A DNA stretch of 38,808 nucleotides from the IMG/VR virus record IMGVR_UViG_3300009285_001880, positions 1 to 38,808 of that record; one strand, 5' to 3'. The notes under the pieces were generated by a model. It was not told where the DNA came from, did not search any database, and worked only from the letters and a program-made list of their open reading frames with translations. This DNA comes from a virus. How positions within the stretch are numbered: position 1 is the first letter of the stretch; each line of letters starts with the position of its first letter. The position numbers and the translations under genes were made by a program. Shown one piece after another: positions 1-6,266 of the stretch.

Positions 1-402
1 TGTGTTTCTGGTTGTTTTAGTATATCGTTTTTTTTATTTCCTTTAGCATTTGATGATTTTATAGAATCTGGAGGCGAAAATAATTATTCAAAATCTCTGA
101 TTCCTCTTCCATATCTTTCATATATTAATCCACTTCTATTTTTAAAATTTAAAAAATAACACCATTCTGCAATTGTTTTACTAATATCATTATGTTTTAT
201 TATAATATTATTGCGCATATTATTTTGTTGTTCTTTATTGGTTGCCCATCTGCAATTTTCAGGTTCATAATTTTTATTTCCATCAATTTCCCAATCTGCG
301 CCTGGCTTTTCGCCCAATTAACGGCTGTGTTCTTGTAAGAATTAAGTTTTTTCATTATCGGTTCCTCATCTTCCTCTCACTCATTTTAGGGTTGGGTTAG
401 TT
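1..402. other. AT-rich left flank of different composition
   Basis: This stretch is strongly AT-rich, whereas everything from about 503 on is GC-rich. It holds an HNH remnant on the minus strand and a purine-rich Shine-Dalgarno-like site (around 360-385, minus) of a kind not seen in the central phage genes. The change in composition coincides with the hexamer array at 403-502. It probably belongs to a different replicon from the central phage, either as an insertion or through assembly. Confidence 0.7.
84..317 (-). pseudogene. HNH endonuclease C-terminal remnant (AT-rich flank)
   Basis: The 77-residue product carries the hallmark of phage HNH homing endonucleases of the type GEKP...IDG.NYEPENCRWAT..EQ.NN (residues 2-34), followed by a helix-turn-helix-like tail with ISKTIAEWCYFL. 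Family members have about 60-100 more residues upstream. Here the upstream reading frame is shifted (another frame opens with ATG at 354 after a good Shine-Dalgarno), so the N-terminal half is missing. I call it a truncated or frameshifted gene. It cuts DNA if intact; as it stands it is probably inactive. Confidence 0.6.
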
Positions 403-502
403 ACCCCGTCCTCGACCTCGACCTCGACCCCCACCCCGACCTCGACCTCGACCCCGACCCCGACCTCGACCCCGACCTCGACCACGACCACGACCACGAC
501 CA
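403..502. repeat. Left hexanucleotide array (GACCTC/GACCCC/GACCAC)n
   Basis: About 100 bp of tandem six-base units in which GACC is constant and the last two bases vary (TC, CC, AC). A matching array in the same orientation lies at 37697-37816. The two arrays mark the borders between GC-rich phage and AT-rich flank. Possible readings are low-complexity genome ends, a site of insertion, or an artefact of sequencing or assembly. Confidence 0.9.
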
Positions 503-510
503 GTAATTTT

Positions 511-527
511 GGAGCATCATATGCTCC
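511..527. repeat. Perfect 7-bp hairpin beside the left array
   Basis: GGAGCAT / ATGCTCC with a 3-base loop lies between the hexamer array and the end of the first leftward gene (stop near 534). On the minus strand it is followed by AAAATTA, not a T-run, so it is not a standard intrinsic terminator, although it is correctly placed to end the leftward operon. Confidence 0.5.
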
Positions 528-533
528 TTCAAG

Positions 534-872
534 CTACTTCTGGTCCGTAGGCAATTTGTGCGCCCACGGGAACATATCGACGATAGAACTAATGGAGACG
601 AGTGCTGGTCCGACTGGTTCGACTTCGCTTAAAGTCCCCTTCTTGATGGCGTCCGTGAAACGTCCCGTGTCCGCGACCCACGAAGCTTCTTCGAGGAGGA
701 AGAAAGGGCCGACGCGCTTCGTGATACGCCCGACGAGGAAATACGTCACGGTGCGGATGAGCCAAGCGTGACCGATGAGGTCATCCATCTCGGTCAGGAC
801 TTGGACTTTCTCGCCTTTCTTGGAGGACTTTTCGAGTTTGGACAACTGTTCTTCGTTCAGGTCTACGAGCAT
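534..872 (-). CDS. Conserved phage hypothetical protein (112 aa)
   Basis: A 112-residue soluble protein. Its middle (WVADTGRFTDAIKKGT then LSEVEP) matches, from memory, a family of small phage proteins of unknown function with an EASWVADTGR core and a C-terminal PWxHxLP-like end (here PWAHKLP). It is the last gene of the leftward block. No catalytic motif, signal or membrane segment is visible. It starts at ATG 870-872 without a Shine-Dalgarno. A gene-free stretch of about 170 bp (873-1042) lies upstream. Confidence 0.7.
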   Translation of the reverse strand: MLVDLNEEQLSKLEKSSKKGEKVQVLTEMDDLIGHAWLIRTVTYFLVGRITKRVGPFFLLEEASWVADTGRFTDAIKKGTLSEVEPVGPALVSISSIVDMFPWAHKLPTDQK

Positions 873-1042
873 AGATGTATGCGTTTCTGATTTAGTCAGT
901 CACTCGTCAAAGGACTTCGGTAGGGAAGCCCGATCCCACTCTCCTATCCGGGGCTGACGGTAACAAGCACCTATGCGTGGTCAAGACTCATGAGCCACTT
1001 GTCATTCCGTTCGGCCCCAGAGAGGGGAGAGGGATCGGGTCA
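873..1042. other. Short intergenic region without a gene
   Basis: About 170 bp with no supportable gene. It holds the 12-mer CTATGCGTGGTC (971-982), which recurs as its reverse complement at 4421-4432 beside the candidate RNA region. No promoter or terminator is clear. Confidence 0.4.
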
Positions 1043-1555
1043 TTATAGTTTCTTCAGCTTCTCCGAGAGGTGGGCCAGCAGTTGTTTCAGCTCCGGCACG
1101 CTCCAGTGCTTCACGGCGTTGGCCCGTCTCCGCAGCTCGGCCAACTGCTCCGGCGTCCTGACGGAAGCCAGCCACGCCGTCCCTTCCAGCGGTTCCTTGT
1201 GCCAAGCCCAGTGGCATCCAGCGCAGAGACACTTGGCGTTCAGTTCATCCCACCTGACGGCGAGGTTGGCCCTGGTGTAGATATGGCTCGTCTGAAGCTT
1301 GGAATAGTCCGCGAGGCCGCACCTCTCGCACTTCCCCAGCGAACGGATGAGCTCGGAGAAGGCGATGTCGAGCTTCTTCTTTAAGCCCTTCCGTTGGGAC
1401 TCCTCGTACTTCTTGGAGCCGAGTCGCCGGGCGTTCTTCTTACGGGCCTTCTCCTCGCGCCCGGCCTTCTCGCGGGAACGGAGGTGAAGGTAGCACCAAG
1501 AGGTGTTGGCGTAGCGTTTGGAAGAACAGAGGCGGCAGGGTCGGTCCTTCTTCAT
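1043..1555 (-). CDS. NinG/Rap-like HNH recombination nuclease
   Basis: 170 aa. An N-terminal zinc motif (CRLC near residues 7-10, then C near 21) is followed by a basic lysine/arginine-rich linker. The nuclease core spans about residues 62-130: KKKLDIAFSELIR, CERC, TSHIYTR, RWDELNAKCLCAGCHWAWH. This order resembles the lambda NinG (Rap) family, which acts on recombination intermediates. The family assignment is from motif order only; a homing HNH is the alternative. Its ATG overlaps the stop of the upstream gene by 4 bases (ATGA), so the two are translationally coupled. Confidence 0.65.
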   Translation of the reverse strand: MKKDRPCRLCSSKRYANTSWCYLHLRSREKAGREEKARKKNARRLGSKKYEESQRKGLKKKLDIAFSELIRSLGKCERCGLADYSKLQTSHIYTRANLAVRWDELNAKCLCAGCHWAWHKEPLEGTAWLASVRTPEQLAELRRRANAVKHWSVPELKQLLAHLSEKLKKL

Positions 1556-1755
1556 GCGGTCGGGTCAACGTGCTTCACGGTCACTTCCAACAGGATTTGC
1601 TTTCCCTGCGTCATCGCCACCTCTAGGGCTTTCGCCACGTTGGTCATATCAACTCCCAGAACTAAGTTCGCGTCGCCGCCTTCTAGGATTCTGAAACCTT
1701 TTGCAAGTGCCTGGAATGTAGTCTGCGAGTTTGATCCCGTGGAACTGGTCATCAT
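1552..1755 (-). CDS. Hypothetical protein (67 aa), start overlapped by an HNH gene
   Basis: A short protein without a recognised domain. The C-terminal half (VDMTNVAKALEVAMTQGKQ) looks like a regular amphipathic helix. Its first 107 bases overlap the 3' end of the HNH gene at 1649-2173 in another frame, and its stop overlaps the start of the NinG-like gene by 4 bases. An internal ATG (MTNVAKALE) would reduce the overlap, so the exact start is uncertain. The overlap suggests that the HNH gene inserted across the original 5' end. Confidence 0.5.
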   Translation of the reverse strand: MMTSSTGSNSQTTFQALAKGFRILEGGDANLVLGVDMTNVAKALEVAMTQGKQILLEVTVKHVDPTA

Positions 1756-2173
1756 ATCTATGCTTAGTCGTAATGTTTCTCTTAGAATCCATCAGCCAAT
1801 GACACTTGAAACAGGCCTTAACCCAATCGTCACGTTTATCGCTATCGTACTTTCCTGAAATGTTCGCCCAGTGGAAGTACTTCTTTTTGCCTTGAGGAAT
1901 CTCTGACCTATCGCACAGTTCGCAGCGATCAGCAGCTCCGTAGAGTCTTTTTACCCGCGTATGCAGGCCATAGTACCCCACCCCGGTCCCTGCCCATCTG
2001 GTGGCTTTCTCCCCAGTTTTAAGACTTTGGTGTTTTCCTTTGCATTGAATGGAACAGGCAATCGGAGGACTCTTTCGCAGGAAGTGGCTCGCCTTTCGGT
2101 AGGAAAGTTTTCCGCAGATAACGCACGGAAACTCCCTGCCTGTTTTTTCGTACTGACTACTCATTTCCCTCAC
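1649..2173 (-). CDS. HNH homing endonuclease, zinc N-terminus
   Basis: 174 aa. An N-terminal zinc motif (CVICGKLSYRK then CSIQC, about residues 17-43) precedes the HNH core: YYGLHTRVKRLYG, CELC, YFHWANISGKYDSDKRDDW and CFKCHWLMD (about residues 67-128). It is one of four paralogues here with the same core (also 2614-3006, 3836-4237, 34259-34714). These are freestanding homing endonucleases. ATG at codon 5 (MSSQYEKTG) is an equally good start. The last 35 or so residues (Arg-rich) overlap the next gene and look like read-through past the original end. Confidence 0.8.
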   Translation of the reverse strand: MREMSSQYEKTGREFPCVICGKLSYRKASHFLRKSPPIACSIQCKGKHQSLKTGEKATRWAGTGVGYYGLHTRVKRLYGAADRCELCDRSEIPQGKKKYFHWANISGKYDSDKRDDWVKACFKCHWLMDSKRNITTKHRYDDQFHGIKLADYIPGTCKRFQNPRRRRRELSSGS

Positions 2174-2272
2174 GGTCCACTTGGACCTTGTGTATCGTGG
2201 CTGGGAACTTGGTAGGCATATCTGGAAGGGGTGTTTTAGGGGTCTAGAATGGCTCAGGATCGACGCAGAGGG

Positions 2273-2602
2273 TCAAAACGGGATTCCGTCCGTCTCCACC
2301 TTCTTGACGGCGTAGGTCGTGTCCGTCCCAGCAGCTTCCCGCTTGACGTGGACCGTATCACCGACCTCGAACTTCGAGATGGCGTTGGCGAACCGGGAGG
2401 CTTTGGAGTCGAACATACGGTCACCCGAGGCATCCTTGAAGTAGTAGCGGATGGTCTTCCCCTTGTTCGGCTCCTCTTGGAAACCGTATTTTGGGTTGGC
2501 GCAGACGATGAGTTCAGGCTTCCCGCTGATCGTGAGGGTGATTCCGGCGTCGAAGTCCGCGCCTTTCAGGAACTTACCTCCGATATTGATGGGCATTTCC
2601 AC
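2273..2602 (-). CDS. Hypothetical protein (109 aa), beta-rich
   Basis: The protein is rich in alternating hydrophobic stretches (ITLTISGKPELIV, IRYYFKDASG, DTVHVKREAAGTDTTYAVKKVE), which suggests a small beta barrel, possibly OB-fold-like. That would suit a nucleic-acid-binding role in this early region, but this is inference from pattern only. No family is recognised with confidence. An HNH gene sits immediately upstream. Confidence 0.6.
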   Translation of the reverse strand: MEMPINIGGKFLKGADFDAGITLTISGKPELIVCANPKYGFQEEPNKGKTIRYYFKDASGDRMFDSKASRFANAISKFEVGDTVHVKREAAGTDTTYAVKKVETDGIPF

Positions 2603-2613
2603 TGTTTTGGGGA

Positions 2614-3006
2614 TTATTGTGACTGAGAGTCAAACTTTTTATGGCACGGATAACAGAGGCGCCGCCAGTCTTTTAAGTTTCTTTTGTATTTTCTACTTAT
2701 ATTCGCCCACTGAAAGTAGGAACGTGTTTTTCCCTTGTTATGAGGCGGCTTGTCATTTCCACAAGCCTCACATAATTGAGGACTGCCTAAGCGGTTTTTA
2801 ATCCATTTATGGAGGCCACTGTAGCTGACCTCCTTCCCCCTCCACTTTGGATGATTCCTCCCGAGTGGGCTATGTAGCCTTTGGAAGGCATCGTGGCACC
2901 GCACGGAACAAAAGCTTTCTTTGACCCGTCTCAGCAGAGAAGGTGGCCTGTAAACCTCTTTCTTGCACATGGGACATTTAATTGTCTTCCCGCTCTTTCT
3001 TCTCAC
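2614..3006 (-). CDS. HNH homing endonuclease, zinc N-terminus
   Basis: 130 aa. The zinc motif (CPMCKKEVYR then CSVRC, residues 11-37) is followed by the family core: WRGKEVSYSGLHKWIKNR, CEACGN, YFQWANISRKYKRNLKDW and LCYPCHKKFD near the C-terminus. It is complete and compact, ending right after the last HNH cysteine pair. It lies between two small hypothetical genes with only 6-12 bases on each side, as expected of an intergenic homing insertion. Confidence 0.85.
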   Translation of the reverse strand: MRRKSGKTIKCPMCKKEVYRPPSLLRRVKESFCSVRCHDAFQRLHSPLGRNHPKWRGKEVSYSGLHKWIKNRLGSPQLCEACGNDKPPHNKGKTRSYFQWANISRKYKRNLKDWRRLCYPCHKKFDSQSQ

Positions 3007-3012
3007 ACCTCT

Positions 3013-3246
3013 TTAGAACGGTTGGCTTAGCTTGTTGATGAGGTCTAGTTTCCGGGCCTCGATACGTTCCTCCACCCTGCGCCGTAGCTCGGTCCAGACT
3101 TTCTGGACGTCATCGTAGTCCATGTCGGAAGGTACCTGTTCGCTTTCGCTCTCGAAGAGGTCTGTGGACTCGTATTTCTTCCCGCCAATCGATTCGTGTT
3201 GGATTTTGACGCTCATCGAGCAGACGACGTTCTTAACGGTTTCCAT
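3013..3246 (-). CDS. Hypothetical protein (77 aa)
   Basis: An acidic middle (ESTDLFESESEQVPSDMD) precedes a predicted long charged helix (VQKVWTELRRRVEERIEAR). No family is recognised. The start overlaps the previous gene's 3' end by 14 bases, in line with tight early operon packing. Confidence 0.6.
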   Translation of the reverse strand: METVKNVVCSMSVKIQHESIGGKKYESTDLFESESEQVPSDMDYDDVQKVWTELRRRVEERIEARKLDLINKLSQPF

Positions 3247-3427
3247 ATTTCAGCATATTGACTTGTTGGCGATTGAGACGTTTCCAGATGAGCATGGCTC
3301 TCGCGAAGGATTTGCACTTCTCAAGCTCCTGTCGGAAATCTCCCCTCAAGAGGCGGTAGACGCTCTCCTTGTCATCCTGACAGACGAGGGAAGTGCGGCC
3401 TTCGGAGAACGTGACGTGCCAGGTCAT
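3233..3427 (-). CDS. Hypothetical protein (64 aa)
   Basis: A small basic protein (MTWHVTFSEGRTSLV start, then a helix LLRGDFRQELEKCKSFARAML). No motif is recognised. It ends inside the next gene, and one base separates it from the gene upstream. Confidence 0.6.
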   Translation of the reverse strand: MTWHVTFSEGRTSLVCQDDKESVYRLLRGDFRQELEKCKSFARAMLIWKRLNRQQVNMLKYGNR

Positions 3428-3428
3428 A

Positions 3429-3617
3429 TCAGAACTCTAGGGGCAGGCGAGAGAGGAAGTCTTTGACGGCCTCGCGGCCCACGAGCTTTTCGAGCGCCCG
3501 CAGATCGGAGGTGATGTTAAAGCGGAGCTGGCTCACTTCCCACTGTTTCGCGGCTACGAGGTCCGCGAGCTTCCTTTCACCGTTCCGGGCGATTTTGGCA
3601 GCTTCGATGAGGGACAT
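3429..3617 (-). CDS. Hypothetical protein (62 aa), helical
   Basis: Probably all-helical (MSLIEAAKIARNGERKLADL; LRALEKLVGREAVKDFL). Its start follows a GATATG context with no Shine-Dalgarno. One base separates it from its neighbour. Function unknown. Confidence 0.6.
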   Translation of the reverse strand: MSLIEAAKIARNGERKLADLVAAKQWEVSQLRFNITSDLRALEKLVGREAVKDFLSRLPLEF

Positions 3618-3618
3618 A

Positions 3619-3852
3619 TCAGCTTCGGTCTTTAGCCAGCTCCCTGGCGATGTAAGACTGGATCGCTTCGGGGGTGCTGATTTCCGGGTTAGAAGCCTTG
3701 GGGCAGTAGCAAGCGTTCTCGATAATCGACCAGTTCTGACACTTCTTGGCGTGAGCGATGCGCTCGATGAACCGAGCGTCTTTCACGGGGTCGAGATCGG
3801 CTTCGCGGAGGAAGGTGCGCATACTGATGAGCGTGTCACTTCTTAAAGTCAT
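3619..3852 (-). CDS. Hypothetical protein (77 aa)
   Basis: A small protein with two central cysteines (KKCQNW and ACYCPK). The C-terminal part is helical (TPEAIQSYIARELAKD). No family is recognised. Its first bases overlap the 3' end of the HNH gene at 3836-4237 by 17 bases, so the HNH gene probably arrived later. Confidence 0.6.
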   Translation of the reverse strand: MTLRSDTLISMRTFLREADLDPVKDARFIERIAHAKKCQNWSIIENACYCPKASNPEISTPEAIQSYIARELAKDRS

Positions 3853-4237
3853 TCCAACGTTTCTTCATGGCGCAGGACCGGCCGCACGTCGCCTTTCGTC
3901 CTCGGTCGCTACCCCGACTGATTGCCTTGAAAGGTTTTCGACAAATGGGACACGGGGTTTTTTTAATCTCCCTGCTTTTACTCATTTTACTGAATGCCCT
4001 TAGTCTCCCATCCTTTTTCATGTGACATCGGCGGCAGAGATATTCCCAATCTTTAAGATCGCGGAGATATTCTTGTGAACGGTTGGCCAAGTCGAGTTTT
4101 GGATTATTCTCGCCGCAGCTCGGGCAATCTTTCGGTTTGGGTAGTCGTCGTCTGATCCAGATGTGTAGTGGTCTGTAGCTTACCTTGTCACCCTTCCACA
4201 TGTGGTGCTCCTCCCCAATTTTTCTTTTTTGTTCCAC
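3836..4237 (-). CDS. HNH homing endonuclease with zinc motif moved to the C-terminus
   Basis: 133 aa, starting at GTG (4235-4237). The HNH core comes first: MWKGDKVSYRPLHIWIRRR, CPSCG, LRDLKDWEYLCRRCHMKKD (residues 13-77). The zinc motif comes after it (CPICRKPFKAI then CGRSC, about residues 95-123). In the paralogues at 1649 and 2614 the zinc motif precedes the core, so the domain order is permuted. The YFQWANIS segment is shortened to DLANRSQEYL. It could still act as a homing nuclease. Confidence 0.75.
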   Translation of the reverse strand: MEQKRKIGEEHHMWKGDKVSYRPLHIWIRRRLPKPKDCPSCGENNPKLDLANRSQEYLRDLKDWEYLCRRCHMKKDGRLRAFSKMSKSREIKKTPCPICRKPFKAISRGSDRGRKATCGRSCAMKKRWNDFKK

Positions 4238-4246
4238 AAGGCAATA

Positions 4247-4417
4247 TCAGCGATATCGTCCTCCGCACTCGCACTTAGGCTCCTCTCCGACGCTGGCGCG
4301 TTTCATCCTGCCGCACGGCCCCGAGCAGAAGACGCGCCGGAGGTTACGGATTTTCTCGACGCAAGACACGCCAGTTTTACTGGCGTTCGGGGAATTCGGA
4401 CCCGTGAGGGTAGACAT
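4247..4417 (-). CDS. Small cysteine-rich protein (56 aa), zinc-finger-like
   Basis: ATG at 4415-4417, stop at 4247-4249. The C-terminal half contains RVFCSGPCGRMKR then KCECGGRY, which resembles the zinc half-motif of the neighbouring HNH proteins. It ends 9 bases before the GTG of the downstream HNH gene, so it may be a detached zinc module of that protein. An 8-bp perfect hairpin (4368-4386) lies inside the early codons, which lowers certainty that it is translated. No Shine-Dalgarno is present. Confidence 0.45.
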   Translation of the reverse strand: MSTLTGPNSPNASKTGVSCVEKIRNLRRVFCSGPCGRMKRASVGEEPKCECGGRYR

Positions 4418-4439
4418 TGAGACCACGCATAGATGAGTT

Positions 4440-5035
4440 ATCGGTAAGACCGTATCACGCTTTTATCCACATGTCTAGGGGACAGAAATGGCCTTAAATA
4501 CGGGGTTCTGGGGTGGCCGCTACACGGGCCTCTGCCGTCGGTCGGTCCGGGTTGCGGCTTCGTTGTTTGTCATGGACGGCCAGTATGGGGGTCCGGATTG
4601 GGTCATCAAGAAGTCTCGGATTTCCCCTCCCCTGTTTTCAAGGCGTTTTACTGTAACCCACTCCTTCCGCAGGCAAAACATACGGGACTTATATACGAGG
4701 AAGGACCAGCCCCGTCGGTCTTGCCGTCGATGACCTTGCCGAAGTAAGATCGGGATGTCGGCGGCGTCCAAGTAGACGGAGCGCCGCTCCGACGTCCGAG
4801 GCCTTGACAGGCCGAGCTGGTGCGCCCAGAGGGGCTCGTGCTAGACTGGAAACGACCCAAAATCTATTCTCTCGTGGCTAGACGAGAGGAGCGACGCGTT
4901 CACCACGCACCCCACAGGTGGACCATCGAAAGGGGCTACCCTGCCAACTGCAAAGTTGTCGGGAGCTAGCACTCTGCCGACGCCCGCGCCTCAAAACGCG
5001 GTCTTGGGCGGGGTAGTCGCTTTCGATGGTTTTTC
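4440..5035 (+). ncRNA. Candidate large structured RNA A
   Basis: No convincing protein is encoded here, but the plus strand shows dense pairing. The closing helix pairs 4922-4932 with 5020-5030 (11 bp perfect), then after a 3x3 internal loop 4936-4945 with 5007-5016 (10 bp, one U-G pair). Inside lies a 5-bp hairpin capped by a GCAA tetraloop (4945-4958). Further hairpins are at 4662-4705, 4777-4791, 4800-4813 and 4869-4888. U-G pairs and the GNRA loop occur on the plus strand only, which sets the orientation. Five Ts follow the closing helix directly, like an intrinsic terminator. Boundaries are approximate and the RNA class is unknown. Confidence 0.55.
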
Positions 5036-5073
5036 GTGGAGAAAAACAAAAACCGCCGCTCGGACCTTCGATA

Positions 5074-5108
5074 AGCCTTAAAAACAAAGAAACGCCCGTA
5101 AAGGGCGT
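5074..5108 (-). terminator. Intrinsic terminator of the methyltransferase operon
   Basis: On the minus strand a 6-bp stem, ACGCCC (5092-5097) pairing with GGGCGT (5103-5108), is followed by TTTCTTTGTTTTT. It overlaps the last codons of the damaged methyltransferase gene and separates that transcript from candidate RNA A, which points towards it from the left. Confidence 0.8.
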
Positions 5109-5612
5109 ATGGGCTGCAGTATTCTGCTGGCGACGGGTTTTTCGTTCGGATGGGCCAGTTTGGAAGCGTCCACGCGCTGAACGCGGATGACGGATTTAGG
5201 ACGCTTGCCCGGAAAGGTGAACCGCCCCTTCGTGGCGAAGATGACGTTCTCATGGCAAGGGGCGAAGTCGCCACGCAAGTCCCCCATCCCATGAACCACC
5301 TTGTCCCAGATGACCTGGGCCTTGTCCTTGAATCCGGCCTCGCGCATCTTCACGCGGAAAACCTCCTCGACGTCGTATCTGGTGAAGCAAGCCAGCACCC
5401 CCCCGCTTGAGGACGCGGAAGGCGTCAGGTAGCCATGAGGTGAACGGCTCCTTGTCGTTGGCAATCTTGGGCTTCCACCTGCTCCTATCAGTCCGCCTGG
5501 CGGACTGATAGTCGATGCCGAACGGTGGGTCCGTCACGATACAGTCGATGCTCCCCTCCGTACCCTTCTTCAGGACGTCGAGGCAGTCGCCCAAAATTAT
5601 TTTAGTGTCCAT
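5078..5612 (-). pseudogene. DNA methyltransferase, frameshifted and C-terminally truncated
   Basis: The N-terminal part (to about 5400) has the beta-class N6-adenine/N4-cytosine methyltransferase start: GDCLDVL then TDPPFGIDY (motif IV) near residues 8-34. A run of seven G on the minus strand (5398-5404) puts the rest in another frame. With six G the protein continues as LKRGGVLACFTRYD to HPNEKPV. After HPNEKPV it stops within about 16 residues. The SAM-binding DPFxGSGTT motif that should follow in this class is missing, so it is probably inactive even if the frame is restored. Its 3' end now abuts the terminator and RNA A. Confidence 0.8.
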
Positions 5613-5982
5613 TTTTTCTTCTGAGGAGTGCGTTGGCCTCCAGGAACCTGTAGATTGTCCCGAAGGAGCATCCCATTAAACGGGAGATTTTAAGTGCTGA
5701 TAACCTCTCCTCTGAGTAGAAACGCATGACCTTTTTCTCGTCCAGAGTTACGGAACGCTTGAACCTAGTTTTTTTACCGATATCATCGTGTTCCTTTTTG
5801 TGTTCGGCCCTGCTCAACAACACCAAGTTCTCGACCCTATTATCGTACTTGTCGTGGTTCTTATGATGGACTATTTCTTGCGATTCCAGTTTTCTTCCTA
5901 GGTGCTTTTCCATGACTAGACGGTGAATCCGATACTGTCTTCCTTCAACCCACCTGGGTGGGATAGCCCTTGACCCTACCAT
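5602..5982 (-). CDS. HNH endonuclease (HNH_3 type) with C-terminal helix-turn-helix
   Basis: 126 aa. The HNH_3-like core is [23 protein letters not shown] then [18 protein letters not shown] (residues 19-72). It is followed by a DNA-binding helix-turn-helix ([22 protein letters not shown], 94-115). This is a different subfamily from the four zinc-containing HNH proteins of this phage. It overlaps the methyltransferase start by 11 bases and may have been involved in rearranging that locus. Confidence 0.85.
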   Translation of the reverse strand: MVGSRAIPPRWVEGRQYRIHRLVMEKHLGRKLESQEIVHHKNHDKYDNRVENLVLLSRAEHKKEHDDIGKKTRFKRSVTLDEKKVMRFYSEERLSALKISRLMGCSFGTIYRFLEANALLRRKNGH

Positions 5983-6024
5983 GTATGATTTTGCTCTCCA
6001 TAATTCGCGGGTTTAAGTCTTGAT

Positions 6025-6047
6025 CGGGGGCCAGGTGTTAGCCCCCG
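6025..6047. repeat. 7-bp perfect hairpin in the intergenic region
   Basis: CGGGGGC (6025-6031) pairs with GCCCCCG (6041-6047) around a 9-base loop. There is no T-run on either strand, so it is only terminator-like. It sits between the HNH gene and the repeat cluster. Confidence 0.5.
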
Positions 6048-6056
6048 TAAGCTGGT

Positions 6057-6266
6057 TGTTACATTTGATTGTTACACTATAGAGAGAGAGAATTGTAACA
6101 TTCTCTCTCCCTCTACTTAGAACTTCTGGTAACTTGTTACTGTAACATTCACATTTTTGGCTAACCTTTCAAAAATCTATGGGCGATTGTTACAGACTTG
6201 TTACAAGTTTGTTACACGCTTTTGATTGTTACAGACCCTTTTCTTAGCCTTAAAAAGTTTGTTACA
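6057..6266. repeat. Nine TGTTACA repeats: iteron-like origin or operator cluster
   Basis: TGTTACA occurs at 6057, 6070, 6188, 6199, 6210, 6227 and 6260 on the plus strand and inverted at 6094 and 6141. Three copies are spaced by exactly 11 bp (6188, 6199, 6210). At 6135-6147 a TGTTAC/GTAACA palindrome is formed. A 10-bp hairpin (6084-6093 with 6100-6109) presents one copy in its loop. The region is AT-rich inside a GC-rich genome and abuts the stop of the primase-helicase gene. An origin with iterons is the likeliest reading; a multi-site operator is the alternative. Confidence 0.7.

Noticed and set aside
4520-4860. Minus-strand frames of about 70-83 codons inside RNA A
   Set aside because: Two frames overlap with no motif and unfavourable codon use, and they cross strong hairpins. 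They look like chance openings.
5398-5404. Programmed frameshift in the methyltransferase
   Set aside because: Restoring the frame needs a +1 shift at a plain G-run without a stimulator, and the product would still lack the SAM motif. Indel error, phase variation or decay is more likely.
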